A stretch of DNA of 5,871 nucleotides from Candidatus Pacebacteria bacterium UBA6188. Lineage in GTDB: Bacteria > Patescibacteriota > Microgenomatia > UBA1400 > PJMF01. Location: assembly GCA_002422765.1 (NCBI GenBank), contig DITI01000041.1, positions 1 to 5,871 on the forward strand. Direction: 5' to 3'. Shown here piece by piece: positions 1-4,374 of the stretch. A model generated the notes under the pieces. That model saw nothing but the letters and a program-made list of their open reading frames with translations, was not told the origin of the DNA and ran no database searches. How positions within the stretch are numbered: position 1 is the first letter of the stretch; every line of letters begins with the position of its first letter. Both the position numbers and the translations under genes were made by a program.

Positions 1-204
1 AAATTTCGCATGGCTATGGAAAATGGGGCGAGGGGCTATTGTTTGGGTTCAGTCTTATGGCAAGAAATTGCTAACTTTAGACTTGAAGATCAAAGTTTTG
101 ATTTACTTGGCTTGGAGAAATATATCGCCACCACAGTACGCGACCGCCTAATGGAGTTAAACCGCATTGCTTCAGAGAGTCTTGATCAGCTGCCTGAGAA
201 TTGA
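1..204 (+). CDS. C-terminal end of a probable LacD-like class I aldolase (partial)
   Basis: The frame is open from the first base, so the start lies outside the window; the visible part is 67 residues ending in TGA. The visible order is a Gly-Ala pair, a short strand, a Gly-Ser pair, a Trp, then a Leu-rich helix containing TT..R..ELN. This resembles the end of tagatose-1,6-bisphosphate aldolases (LacD family), where the last barrel strand reads roughly GA.FNGVLCGRATW and the closing helix WLRTTG..NIDDLN. Those enzymes cleave ketohexose bisphosphates into triose phosphates through a Schiff-base lysine, which would lie upstream here. The Arg of the family's CGR phosphate-binding turn appears as Ser (LGSVLW), so the substrate may differ. 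A DUF2090/IolC-like aldolase is an alternative. The call rests on remembered family patterns over a short stretch and is moderate at best. Confidence 0.45.
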   Translation, partial: KFRMAMENGARGYCLGSVLWQEIANFRLEDQSFDLLGLEKYIATTVRDRLMELNRIASESLDQLPEN

Positions 205-229
205 TTTTTTTCTTTATATAGATTAACAT
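201..229 (+). promoter_or_regulatory. Candidate promoter of the superoxide dismutase gene
   Basis: TTGATT at 201-206 (4 of 6 to the -35 consensus) and TAACAT at 224-229 (4 of 6 to the -10) are separated by exactly 17 bp. The expected transcription start near 236 is about two bases before the ATG at 238, which implies a leaderless or near-leaderless mRNA. This agrees with the absence of any Shine-Dalgarno. The -35 overlaps the stop codon of the upstream aldolase. The region is AT-rich, so chance matches are possible. Confidence 0.4.
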
Positions 230-236
230 CTATATA
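215..236. repeat. Perfect 9-bp inverted repeat directly before the SOD start
   Basis: The left arm TATATAGAT (215-223) and right arm ATCTATATA (228-236) are exact reverse complements around a TAAC spacer. The repeat ends one base before the ATG and contains the candidate -10 hexamer TAACAT. The symmetry and position fit an operator for a dimeric regulator. A terminator is unlikely because the stem has only two GC pairs and no T-run follows. Pure AT-richness cannot be excluded, although the central GAT/ATC pairs are not simple TA alternation. Confidence 0.5.
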
Positions 237-237
237 T

Positions 238-870
238 ATGTATACTTTACCCAACCTACCCTACGCTTACGAAGCTTTAGAGCCTCACATCGATGCTTTG
301 ACCATGCAGATTCATCATGACAAGCATCATCAGGCCTACTTGGACAAGCTCAATGCTGCCTTGACTAATTATCCAGAATTGGCTGCTTTGAGCGCTGAAG
401 ACTTGTTGTGGCATTTTGAGGATCAGGTCAAAGTTCAAACTCCAGCCGACATTCAAACTGCAATTAGAAATCATGGTGGTGGTTTTGCCAATCACAACTT
501 ATTTTGGGAAATTCTTTCGCCAGAAGGTCCAAGAGAAGCTGTTGGTCAATTGGCAACTGCTATTGCTAGTCAATTTGGTTCTTTTGCCAATTTTCGCAGT
601 CAATTGATTGATGTAGCCATAAAACAATTTGGTTCTGGTTGGGCCTGGCTATCTCTAAATGAAAAACAAGAGTTGGTTCTTTCTTCCTCAGCAAACCAAG
701 ATTCTCCGCTACTCATCCACCATTATCCAATCTTGGGCGTGGATGTTTGGGAGCATGCTTACTATCTCAAATACCAAAATCGTCGCCCAGACTATTTGGA
801 AGCGATCTGGAATGTGCTTGATTGGCAAAAGATTGAAGAGCGTTATCTTGCTGCTCTAAACAAATCATAA
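238..870 (+). CDS. sodA: Superoxide dismutase, Fe/Mn family, Mn-type signature
   Basis: This 210-residue protein has the normal family length and converts superoxide to hydrogen peroxide and oxygen. It has no signal peptide, so it is cytoplasmic. The N-terminal helical-hairpin domain carries metal ligand His26 and the gateway Tyr34; the second ligand His86 lies in the NHNLFW motif. The C-terminal alpha/beta domain has FGSGWAWL (131-138), ANQDSPL (152-158) and the DVWEHAYY motif (169-176) that supplies ligands Asp169 and His173. Gly82 (E. coli SodA Gly77) and Gln154 (SodA Gln146) are the residues typical of manganese enzymes; iron enzymes usually carry the active-site Gln on the other domain. 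Metal preference is an inference, since cambialistic enzymes exist. The ATG at 238 gives the expected YTLPNLPYAY start. No Shine-Dalgarno precedes it. Confidence 0.96.
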   Translation: MYTLPNLPYAYEALEPHIDALTMQIHHDKHHQAYLDKLNAALTNYPELAALSAEDLLWHFEDQVKVQTPADIQTAIRNHGGGFANHNLFWEILSPEGPREAVGQLATAIASQFGSFANFRSQLIDVAIKQFGSGWAWLSLNEKQELVLSSSANQDSPLLIHHYPILGVDVWEHAYYLKYQNRRPDYLEAIWNVLDWQKIEERYLAALNKS

Positions 871-899
871 TAGACATTCTCTTTGATTTGCTTTAGCAT
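871..899 (+). promoter_or_regulatory. Candidate promoter of the exonuclease-Nudix-NTPase cluster
   Basis: TAGACA at 871-876 (5 of 6 to the -35 consensus) is followed after 17 bp by TAGCAT at 894-899 (4 of 6 to the -10). Eight bases separate the -10 from the ATG at 908, the same distance as in the SOD gene. The predicted mRNA start falls near 906, so translation would be essentially leaderless. The leader before the ATG is a T-rich run with no Shine-Dalgarno. The assignment is by eye and could be a chance match. Confidence 0.4.
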
Positions 900-907
900 T
901 TCTTTTT

Positions 908-1492
908 ATGTTGGAAGTTATCTTAGATGTTGAAACCAAACAAATTTTTGATGATGTTGGAGGTTATTTTCCAGAAAAATTAGGTATTTCTTTCGTTGGG
1001 GTTTGCGTGCGTGAGAGTCGTTTTTCCAAAGGCACCATGCAGTCTTATTTCGAAAAAGACTTGCCTAAGCTTTTCCCTCTCTTGGAGCAAGCTGATGTAG
1101 TGGTGGGTTTTAATATTGATGGCTTTGATATGCCCACCTTTATTCCTTATTATCAGGCAGATATTAGTCGTATTCCTACCTTGGATGTGATGGATCGAAT
1201 CAAAAAAAGCATTGGTCATCGCATCGGTCTAGATGCTGTGGCTAAAGAGACTTTAGGCATTGGTAAGTCTGGTGATGGTTTGGACGCCATTAAATATTAC
1301 AAATCTGGCAATTTTGAAGCTTTAGAGAAATATTGTTTGCAAGATGTGGCGGTGACTAGAGACATTTATGATTATGGTCTTAAAAATGGCAAAATTATGT
1401 TTCGTAACAAATGGAATCGCTTGATTGAAGCTCCAGTAGATTTTTCCTTCACTAGCCAGAAGGCAAGTGGGGTGCAGATGAGTTTGATATGA
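908..1492 (+). CDS. DEDD-type 3'-5' exonuclease (RNase H-like fold, YprB/PolB-exonuclease type)
   Basis: The 194-residue protein is a stand-alone nuclease domain. Exo I is LDVET with Asp7 and Glu9. Exo II is FNIDGFD, matching Nx3(F/Y)D with Asn69 and Asp74. Exo III is YCLQD with Tyr142 and Asp146, the DEDDy variant. All four metal-binding acids are present, so it should be active on single-stranded DNA or RNA ends through two metal ions. The LDAVAKETLG...KSGDG segment (108-124) before exo III is typical of YprB-like ribonuclease H proteins and of exonuclease domains joined to DEAD/DEAH helicases. Here no helicase is attached. The gene overlaps the next by 4 bp (ATGA) and so is probably co-transcribed with the Nudix genes. 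Substrate (DNA repair or RNA trimming) cannot be told from sequence. Confidence 0.85.
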   Translation: MLEVILDVETKQIFDDVGGYFPEKLGISFVGVCVRESRFSKGTMQSYFEKDLPKLFPLLEQADVVVGFNIDGFDMPTFIPYYQADISRIPTLDVMDRIKKSIGHRIGLDAVAKETLGIGKSGDGLDAIKYYKSGNFEALEKYCLQDVAVTRDIYDYGLKNGKIMFRNKWNRLIEAPVDFSFTSQKASGVQMSLI

Positions 1493-2037
1493 AAGCAAAA
1501 ATTTGTTTAACAGCTTCAGCTTTTCTCTTTCATCAGGGCAAGGTTCTATTGGTTAAACATCAAAAACTACAGCAGTGGCTTGGTCCAGGTGGACACATCG
1601 ATGAAAATGAGTTGCCTCATGAAGCAGCGGAGAGAGAATTCTTGGAAGAGACTGGCTTGAAGGTTAAAGTTTATAGTGCTGCTCAAGAATTCGCAGTTTC
1701 AGCAAATGCCGAAGATTTATTTCACCCCATTCCCATGGCTATTAACGAACACTGGGTTTGTCATGAAAATTATCAGGCTCGTTTGGAGGCTCAGTCAAAC
1801 AAACAAGCTTTTACTCCTCACGCTAAATGGTCGAAGGGTTGTGAAAAACACTTAAACTTTGCTTATTTAGCCAGACTAGATGGTCCGTTAGAAATCAAAC
1901 CTCAGGCAGGAGAATCAGAAGAGATTGCTTGGTTTACTCTTGAAGAATTACAGCAGCTTTCTAGTCAAGATTTGGCCAGTTCGATTCTTGTCGAGGTGAC
2001 TAGAGCTTTTGAACTTGTCAATTCAGATCAAACTTGA
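1489..2037 (+). CDS. Nudix hydrolase with canonical Nudix box
   Basis: The protein has 182 residues. The Nudix box Gx5Ex7REUxEExGU is complete at residues 35-57: Gly35, Glu41, Arg49-Glu50, Glu53-Glu54, Gly56. The preceding WLGPGG (30-35) is typical of the fold. Nudix enzymes hydrolyse nucleoside diphosphates linked to another group, such as oxidised dNTPs or nucleotide sugars, using metal held by the box glutamates. A stretch of about 60 residues between the box and the final strand (roughly 80-140) is rich in His, Asn and Lys and exceeds the minimal MutT fold, so the substrate is probably not simply 8-oxo-dGTP. The start ATG overlaps the exonuclease stop by 4 bp, which implies translational coupling. 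The next gene is a second, quite different Nudix protein, so the pair is not a recent duplication. Confidence 0.9.
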   Translation: MKAKICLTASAFLFHQGKVLLVKHQKLQQWLGPGGHIDENELPHEAAEREFLEETGLKVKVYSAAQEFAVSANAEDLFHPIPMAINEHWVCHENYQARLEAQSNKQAFTPHAKWSKGCEKHLNFAYLARLDGPLEIKPQAGESEEIAWFTLEELQQLSSQDLASSILVEVTRAFELVNSDQT

Positions 2038-2050
2038 GACAATCATTCAT

Positions 2051-2557
2051 ATGTCCATCCCTCATCAATTAACTGATCAAGTTAAATTATTGCAAAAAGT
2101 GGCCATTATCCGCTCAAATAAAACTGAATTGGAGGTTTTACTCCTACAACGTAGTCCAGAGGCTTTATCTAGACCCAATTGTTGGGATTTGCCAGGTGGC
2201 AATAGCGAATGGCCAGAGGAAAATCTGTCACAAGCCAACTTACATTTACAAGATTTGTCCAGAGAAGTCAAAGAAGAAACTGCTTTGCAGTTTGCGCCAG
2301 CTATTTTAAAAAACCAACTTCCAGTGCATTTTTCCACCTACTTTGATGGTGAAAAGCAAATTTTCACTGTGATTTGTGGTTGGTCGCTAGATTTCGATTC
2401 CACTAATCAAGCTGAAATTCAGCTTTCAGCAGAACATCAAGCTTACGCTTGGGTAAACGCTAAATCTTTAACTGACTGCGATTTTGGTGGCGAGCAAGGT
2501 GCTTTTGTTTTAGATACCATTCAGCAAGCTTTTTTAAATTTTAAAAAATTGTCATGA
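2051..2557 (+). CDS. Nudix hydrolase with an expanded, degenerate Nudix box
   Basis: The ATG at 2051 gives 168 residues. A TTG at 2009 in the same frame would overlap the previous gene by 29 bp, so I prefer the ATG, 13 nt after that gene's stop. LQRSPEAL (32-39) and CWDLPGG (44-50) are typical of the MutT-like fold. In the box, Gly50 and Glu56 are correctly spaced, but 14 residues rather than 7 separate Glu56 from REVKEE (71-76), and the usual Gly after EET is Ala (EETAL, 75-79). The three catalytic-helix glutamates remain, so activity is likely; the extra residues probably enlarge the loop before the helix. The substrate is unknown. The gene ends in an ATGA overlap with the NTPase gene, which places it in the same operon. 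Confidence 0.82.
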   Translation: MSIPHQLTDQVKLLQKVAIIRSNKTELEVLLLQRSPEALSRPNCWDLPGGNSEWPEENLSQANLHLQDLSREVKEETALQFAPAILKNQLPVHFSTYFDGEKQIFTVICGWSLDFDSTNQAEIQLSAEHQAYAWVNAKSLTDCDFGGEQGAFVLDTIQQAFLNFKKLS

Positions 2558-3126
2558 AATTTATTGTTGCTTCCACCAACCCTGTCAAAATTAAAGCAGT
2601 GACTCTGGCAGTTGTAGATCATTTTCCAGACGCGCAAGTTGTTGGTCTAGAAGCCCCAAGCGGAGTGGCAGCTCAACCCATGAGTGATGCAGAAACTAGA
2701 CGTGGAGCTTTCAATCGAGCTAAGGCAGTGAGAGCCTTGGCTTTAGAGCAGAAGCTAATTGCTCCCAAAGAAGAAGCAATATTTGTTGGCTTGGAAGGCG
2801 GTGTTTTTCAGCCAGAATTTAGTGAGGATGCACAAGCCTTGTGGTCGACAGTTTGGGTAGTGGCGCTTGATTCCAATGGTATTTTCTACGAGAGCAATGG
2901 CGCACGCTTTCCTTTGCCGACATTTCTGTCTCAGATGTTGCGCAATGGTGAAGAAATGGGTCCTAGTCTGGGTCGCTACGTTAAAGACCCTGATCTCAGA
3001 CAAAAAGAAGGCATGATCGGTTATTTGACCAATAATTTTACCAATCGCACTCATGAGTACGCTAGCATTGCAAAAGTAGCTATTGGCCTCTGGTATGGTG
3101 CCCTCAACCATCAAGACAATACTTGA
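2554..3126 (+). CDS. yjjX: Inosine/xanthosine triphosphatase, YjjX/DUF84 family
   Basis: The 190-residue protein matches the family that removes deaminated purine nucleotides (ITP, XTP) from the pool by releasing a phosphate, protecting DNA and RNA from inosine and xanthosine. Seen in order are STNPVKIKAV (7-16, the nucleotide-binding N-terminal strand and helix), SGVAAQP (36-42), ETRRGAFNRA (47-56) and VGLEGGV (78-84). All are family hallmarks. The length is slightly above the roughly 170 residues of E. coli YjjX. The ATG at 2554 overlaps the preceding Nudix stop by 4 bp. The TGA at 3124-3126 lies inside the TTGACA of the next promoter. Deamination and oxidation are parallel kinds of nucleotide damage, which fits the neighbouring Nudix genes and SOD. 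Confidence 0.88.
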   Translation: MKFIVASTNPVKIKAVTLAVVDHFPDAQVVGLEAPSGVAAQPMSDAETRRGAFNRAKAVRALALEQKLIAPKEEAIFVGLEGGVFQPEFSEDAQALWSTVWVVALDSNGIFYESNGARFPLPTFLSQMLRNGEEMGPSLGRYVKDPDLRQKEGMIGYLTNNFTNRTHEYASIAKVAIGLWYGALNHQDNT

Positions 3127-3150
3127 CAAAATTTTTTTACACGGCAGAAT
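3123..3150 (+). promoter_or_regulatory. Promoter of the membrane-anchored protein gene
   Basis: A perfect TTGACA at 3123-3128 is followed after 16 bp by CAGAAT at 3145-3150 (4 of 6 to the -10 consensus). The -35 overlaps the stop codon of the yjjX-like gene. Transcription from here would start near 3157, leaving a leader of about 25 nt before the ATG at 3182, enough for the AAGGA element seen there. This marks the end of the housecleaning cluster as a regulatory unit, although read-through is possible because no terminator is visible. Confidence 0.5.
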
Positions 3151-3173
3151 GGGATCATAGTAATACTTAGTGC

Positions 3174-3178
3174 AAGGA
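3174..3178 (+). promoter_or_regulatory. Shine-Dalgarno that fixes the start at 3182
   Basis: AAGGA lies 3 nt before the ATG at 3182. A GTG in the same frame at 3170 would put this element inside the coding sequence and has no ribosome-binding site of its own. The spacing is shorter than usual. Confidence 0.5.
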
Positions 3179-3181
3179 AAT

Positions 3182-3691
3182 ATGTCAAAAAAACTCCAAA
3201 ATTTGTTACCTTACCTTTTTCCCCTAATCGCCATTATTTTTGTGGTGATTATGTTTTCTCGTTGGTATAAAGGCAAAACAGCTGAAACTCCCCTCAGCTT
3301 GCTCGATTCTCAACTTCAAGTAGAAAGTTTGCCAGCTCAATTGCAAGACAGCATTCTCAAGGGAGCTACTGATTACGAGATGATGGATCTTAAGGGTGTA
3401 GAAGGCGCCATGGGTGAATTGCGTTATCAGATTAAAGATGACAAGTTGAGTTTCACTGTAACCGCTAATTTGCCAACTGCTCAAGAAGATTATGCGGTTT
3501 GGTTGACTGATTTGGATGGAGAAACCAAGAAAAGAGTTTTCAACTTGGTTTATTCTAAAGCTGGTTATGTTGGCAGTGCTATCGTGCCAGCCGACGTTTT
3601 ACCAGTCAAAGTAGTGGTAGCCAAAGCTTCAGACTTGATGCTCCAAGATGCTCTTTTAGAGGCAGAATTAACTGCTCCAGAGGCAAAATAA
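3182..3691 (+). CDS. Membrane-anchored protein of unknown function with an extracytoplasmic domain
   Basis: The 169-residue protein begins with a basic SKK, then one hydrophobic helix at about 8-26, then RWYKGK. It looks like a single-pass anchor; no lipobox cysteine is visible. Residues 33-75 form a polar, probably helical or flexible linker. From about 76 onward, alternating hydrophobic and polar residues suggest a compact beta-rich domain. A stretch reading ANLPTAQEDYAVWL (95-108) resembles the LP....YqlWL motif in the C-terminal domain of RskA-type anti-sigma factors. That similarity is weak, and no zinc-finger anti-sigma domain or sigma factor gene is present here. I do not recognise the family. 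The gene has its own promoter and lies between the nucleotide cluster and the small protein gene. Confidence 0.75.
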   Translation: MSKKLQNLLPYLFPLIAIIFVVIMFSRWYKGKTAETPLSLLDSQLQVESLPAQLQDSILKGATDYEMMDLKGVEGAMGELRYQIKDDKLSFTVTANLPTAQEDYAVWLTDLDGETKKRVFNLVYSKAGYVGSAIVPADVLPVKVVVAKASDLMLQDALLEAELTAPEAK

Positions 3692-3739
3692 TCGCTTGCT
3701 TGATATTTTTTGATGTACTTTGACATAAAAAAATGGAAA

Positions 3740-3769
3740 TTGCTTCTTGATTAGCTAGTCAAGTATGTT
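3740..3769 (+). promoter_or_regulatory. Candidate promoter of the small protein gene
   Basis: TTGCTT at 3740-3745 (weak -35) and TATGTT at 3764-3769 (4 of 6 to the -10) are separated by 18 bp. The spacer is exactly the near-palindrome at 3746-3763. A start near 3776 would give a leader of about 55 nt that includes the hairpin at 3794-3817. A perfect TTGACA at 3720-3725 is an alternative -35, but I see no matching -10 at 16-18 bp. The gene clearly needs a promoter in this 139-bp gap; the exact choice is uncertain. Confidence 0.3.
3746..3763. repeat. 18-bp near-perfect palindrome, operator-like
   Basis: CTTGATTAGCTAGTCAAG reads the same on the other strand except for one T:G pair (positions 3751 and 3758). 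It has no loop, so it suits a dimeric DNA-binding protein better than an RNA hairpin. It lies in the gap before the small protein gene and fills the spacer of the candidate promoter at 3740-3769. No regulator gene is visible in the window. Confidence 0.5.
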
Positions 3770-3793
3770 AGTCTTAGTTAGTAATAAAAATTA

Positions 3794-3817
3794 TTCTCTT
3801 TGGCAATCCAGAGAGAA
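3794..3817 (+). promoter_or_regulatory. Leader RNA hairpin before the small protein gene
   Basis: TTCTCTTTGG (3794-3803) pairs with CCAGAGAGAA (3808-3817) around a CAAT loop: 10 pairs, one of them a G-U wobble. The stem ends only 3 nt before the AAGGG Shine-Dalgarno (3821-3824 core GGG). No T-run follows, so it is not an intrinsic terminator. It could protect the 5' end of a stable mRNA or be a protein- or translation-controlled leader element. I see no known riboswitch consensus. Confidence 0.55.
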
Positions 3818-3830
3818 AGAAGGGTAAATT

Positions 3831-4034
3831 ATGGCCAACGCCTATAGTTACACAAACTCTAAAGGTCAAACCTATTACCTTCACACCAGAGACGTTACCT
3901 TGAAGAACGGTAGAGTGCAAACCATCTACTTCTTCGCTCGCGATGTGCGCGAGGGCTCTCTTAGTGAAGTCCCAGCTGCCTACCAGGTAGTTGAAACCAG
4001 CAGAACTGGCATGCCAGTTTTGAAGAAGAAATAA
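3831..4034 (+). CDS. Small basic conserved-type hypothetical protein, apparently highly expressed
   Basis: The 67-residue cytoplasmic protein starts at an ATG preceded by AAGAAGGG with a 6-nt spacer, the best ribosome-binding site in the window. It reads as short strands: YTNSKGQTYYLH (7-18), VTLKNGRVQTIYFF (22-35), a turn with AxDVREG, then YQVVE and RTGMPVLKKK. It resembles small proteins I associate with Patescibacteria, but I know no function. Codon choice differs from its neighbours: 12 of 15 Tyr, Phe, Asn, Asp, Ile and His codons end in C, while nearby genes favour T. With the strong ribosome-binding site, the leader hairpin and the strong terminator, this points to high expression. A structural, nucleoid- or ribosome-associated role is possible but unproven. 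It appears to be a single-gene transcript. Confidence 0.85.
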   Translation: MANAYSYTNSKGQTYYLHTRDVTLKNGRVQTIYFFARDVREGSLSEVPAAYQVVETSRTGMPVLKKK

Positions 4035-4059
4035 ACTCTTCACTAAATTGTGAAAAATT

Positions 4060-4085
4060 AGCCCCGCTTTTAAGCGGGGCTTTTT
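4060..4085. terminator. Strong bidirectional rho-independent terminator
   Basis: AGCCCCGCTT (4060-4069) and AAGCGGGGCT (4072-4081) form a perfect 10-bp stem with seven GC pairs and a TT spacer. TTTTT follows on the plus strand (4081-4085). On the minus strand the hairpin is followed by AATTTTT, from AAAAA at 4053-4057. It therefore serves the small protein gene from the left and the converging gene at 4097-4351 from the right. Confidence 0.95.
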
Positions 4086-4096
4086 CTATTATGAGA

Positions 4097-4351
4097 TTAT
4101 TTTTCTTTTCCTCTAGATCTAAAAAAATCTTCTTTTTCCCTAAGTCTTTCCTCTCTTGCTAGTTCAGCTTCCCTTTCAACATTTGGATGAAGTGCTTTTA
4201 ACTTCGAGATTTGCTCTTCGATTTTTGGATTACTCGCTTCTTTTAAAAAACGACCATAGTTTCCATAAGATTTTAAATGATTTAACCACTCTATGGCTTC
4301 ACCAATAGATAAGTTTGTTGGAATTTCGTCGTTGATAAAATCTCTAGGCAT
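4097..4351 (-). CDS. Small highly charged hypothetical protein
   Basis: The 84-residue protein runs towards the shared terminator. I do not recognise it. The N-terminal half (about 14-42) looks like helices with IGEAIEWLNHLK and YGNYGRFLKEAS. Residues 59-84 are extremely charged (18 of 26 are D, E, K or R) and probably form a solvent-exposed helix. There is no signal or membrane segment. GC over 4141-4320 is 62 of 180 (34%), against 54 of 120 (45%) in the adjacent rpiB lines 4501-4620, so the gene may be newer or less constrained than its neighbours. No Shine-Dalgarno precedes the ATG. A promoter, a terminator and an intact frame support a real gene. No partner suggesting a toxin-antitoxin pair is visible. 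Confidence 0.65.
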   Translation of the reverse strand: MPRDFINDEIPTNLSIGEAIEWLNHLKSYGNYGRFLKEASNPKIEEQISKLKALHPNVEREAELAREERLREKEDFFRSRGKEK

Positions 4352-4360
4352 ATTTAAGAT
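4332..4360 (+). promoter_or_regulatory. Candidate promoter of rpiB
   Basis: TTGATA at 4332-4337 (5 of 6 to the -35 consensus) is followed after 17 bp by TAAGAT at 4355-4360 (4 of 6). The predicted start near 4367 gives a leader of about 8 nt. A second possible -10, TATTAT at 4363-4368 (5 of 6), would place the start on the A of the ATG at 4375. Either way the mRNA is short-leadered or leaderless, in keeping with the missing Shine-Dalgarno. The -35 lies inside the first codons of the divergent gene. Confidence 0.45.
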
Positions 4361-4363
4361 GAT

Positions 4364-4369
4364 ATTATA
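4364..4369 (-). promoter_or_regulatory. Candidate -10 element for the minus-strand gene
   Basis: On the minus strand this reads TATAAT, a perfect -10, with 12 bases to the ATG at 4351; I see no convincing -35. It overlaps the plus-strand TATTAT (4363-4368), so the two polymerases would compete for the same DNA. Confidence 0.4.
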
Positions 4370-4374
4370 CCCTT

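Noticed and set aside
202..215. T-rich run after the aldolase stop as a terminator
   Set aside because: No GC-rich stem precedes the T-run, so an intrinsic terminator cannot be supported.
2009..2050. TTG start extending the second Nudix protein by 14 residues
   Set aside because: It would overlap the first Nudix gene by 29 bp, has no ribosome-binding site, and the extension shows no Nudix-fold sequence; the ATG at 2051 is better.
2530..2548. T6-A3-T4-A6 stretch that could form an AT hairpin at the end of the second Nudix gene
   Set aside because: It lies in coding sequence for a Phe/Leu/Asn/Lys tail, has no GC pairs and is explained by AT-rich codons.
1489..2557. Tandem duplication of Nudix genes
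   Set aside because: The two proteins share only the general fold motif and differ in box spacing, flanking sequence and loops; they are not recent copies.
2755..3129. 124-codon open frame on the minus strand
   Set aside because: It lies entirely opposite the well-supported YjjX-family gene, has no recognisable motifs and no ribosome-binding site; it is a shadow frame.
3170..3181. GTG start extending the membrane protein by 4 residues
   Set aside because: It places the AAGGA element inside the coding sequence and adds nothing to the membrane segment.
3774..4043. 89-codon minus-strand frame opposite the small protein
   Set aside because: It spans the leader hairpin and the highly biased small gene on the other strand. 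The plus-strand gene has the ribosome-binding site and terminator, so this frame is incidental.
4097..4351. Toxin or antitoxin gene
   Set aside because: Size and charge would fit, but there is no adjacent partner gene on the same strand and no recognised toxin or DNA-binding motif.
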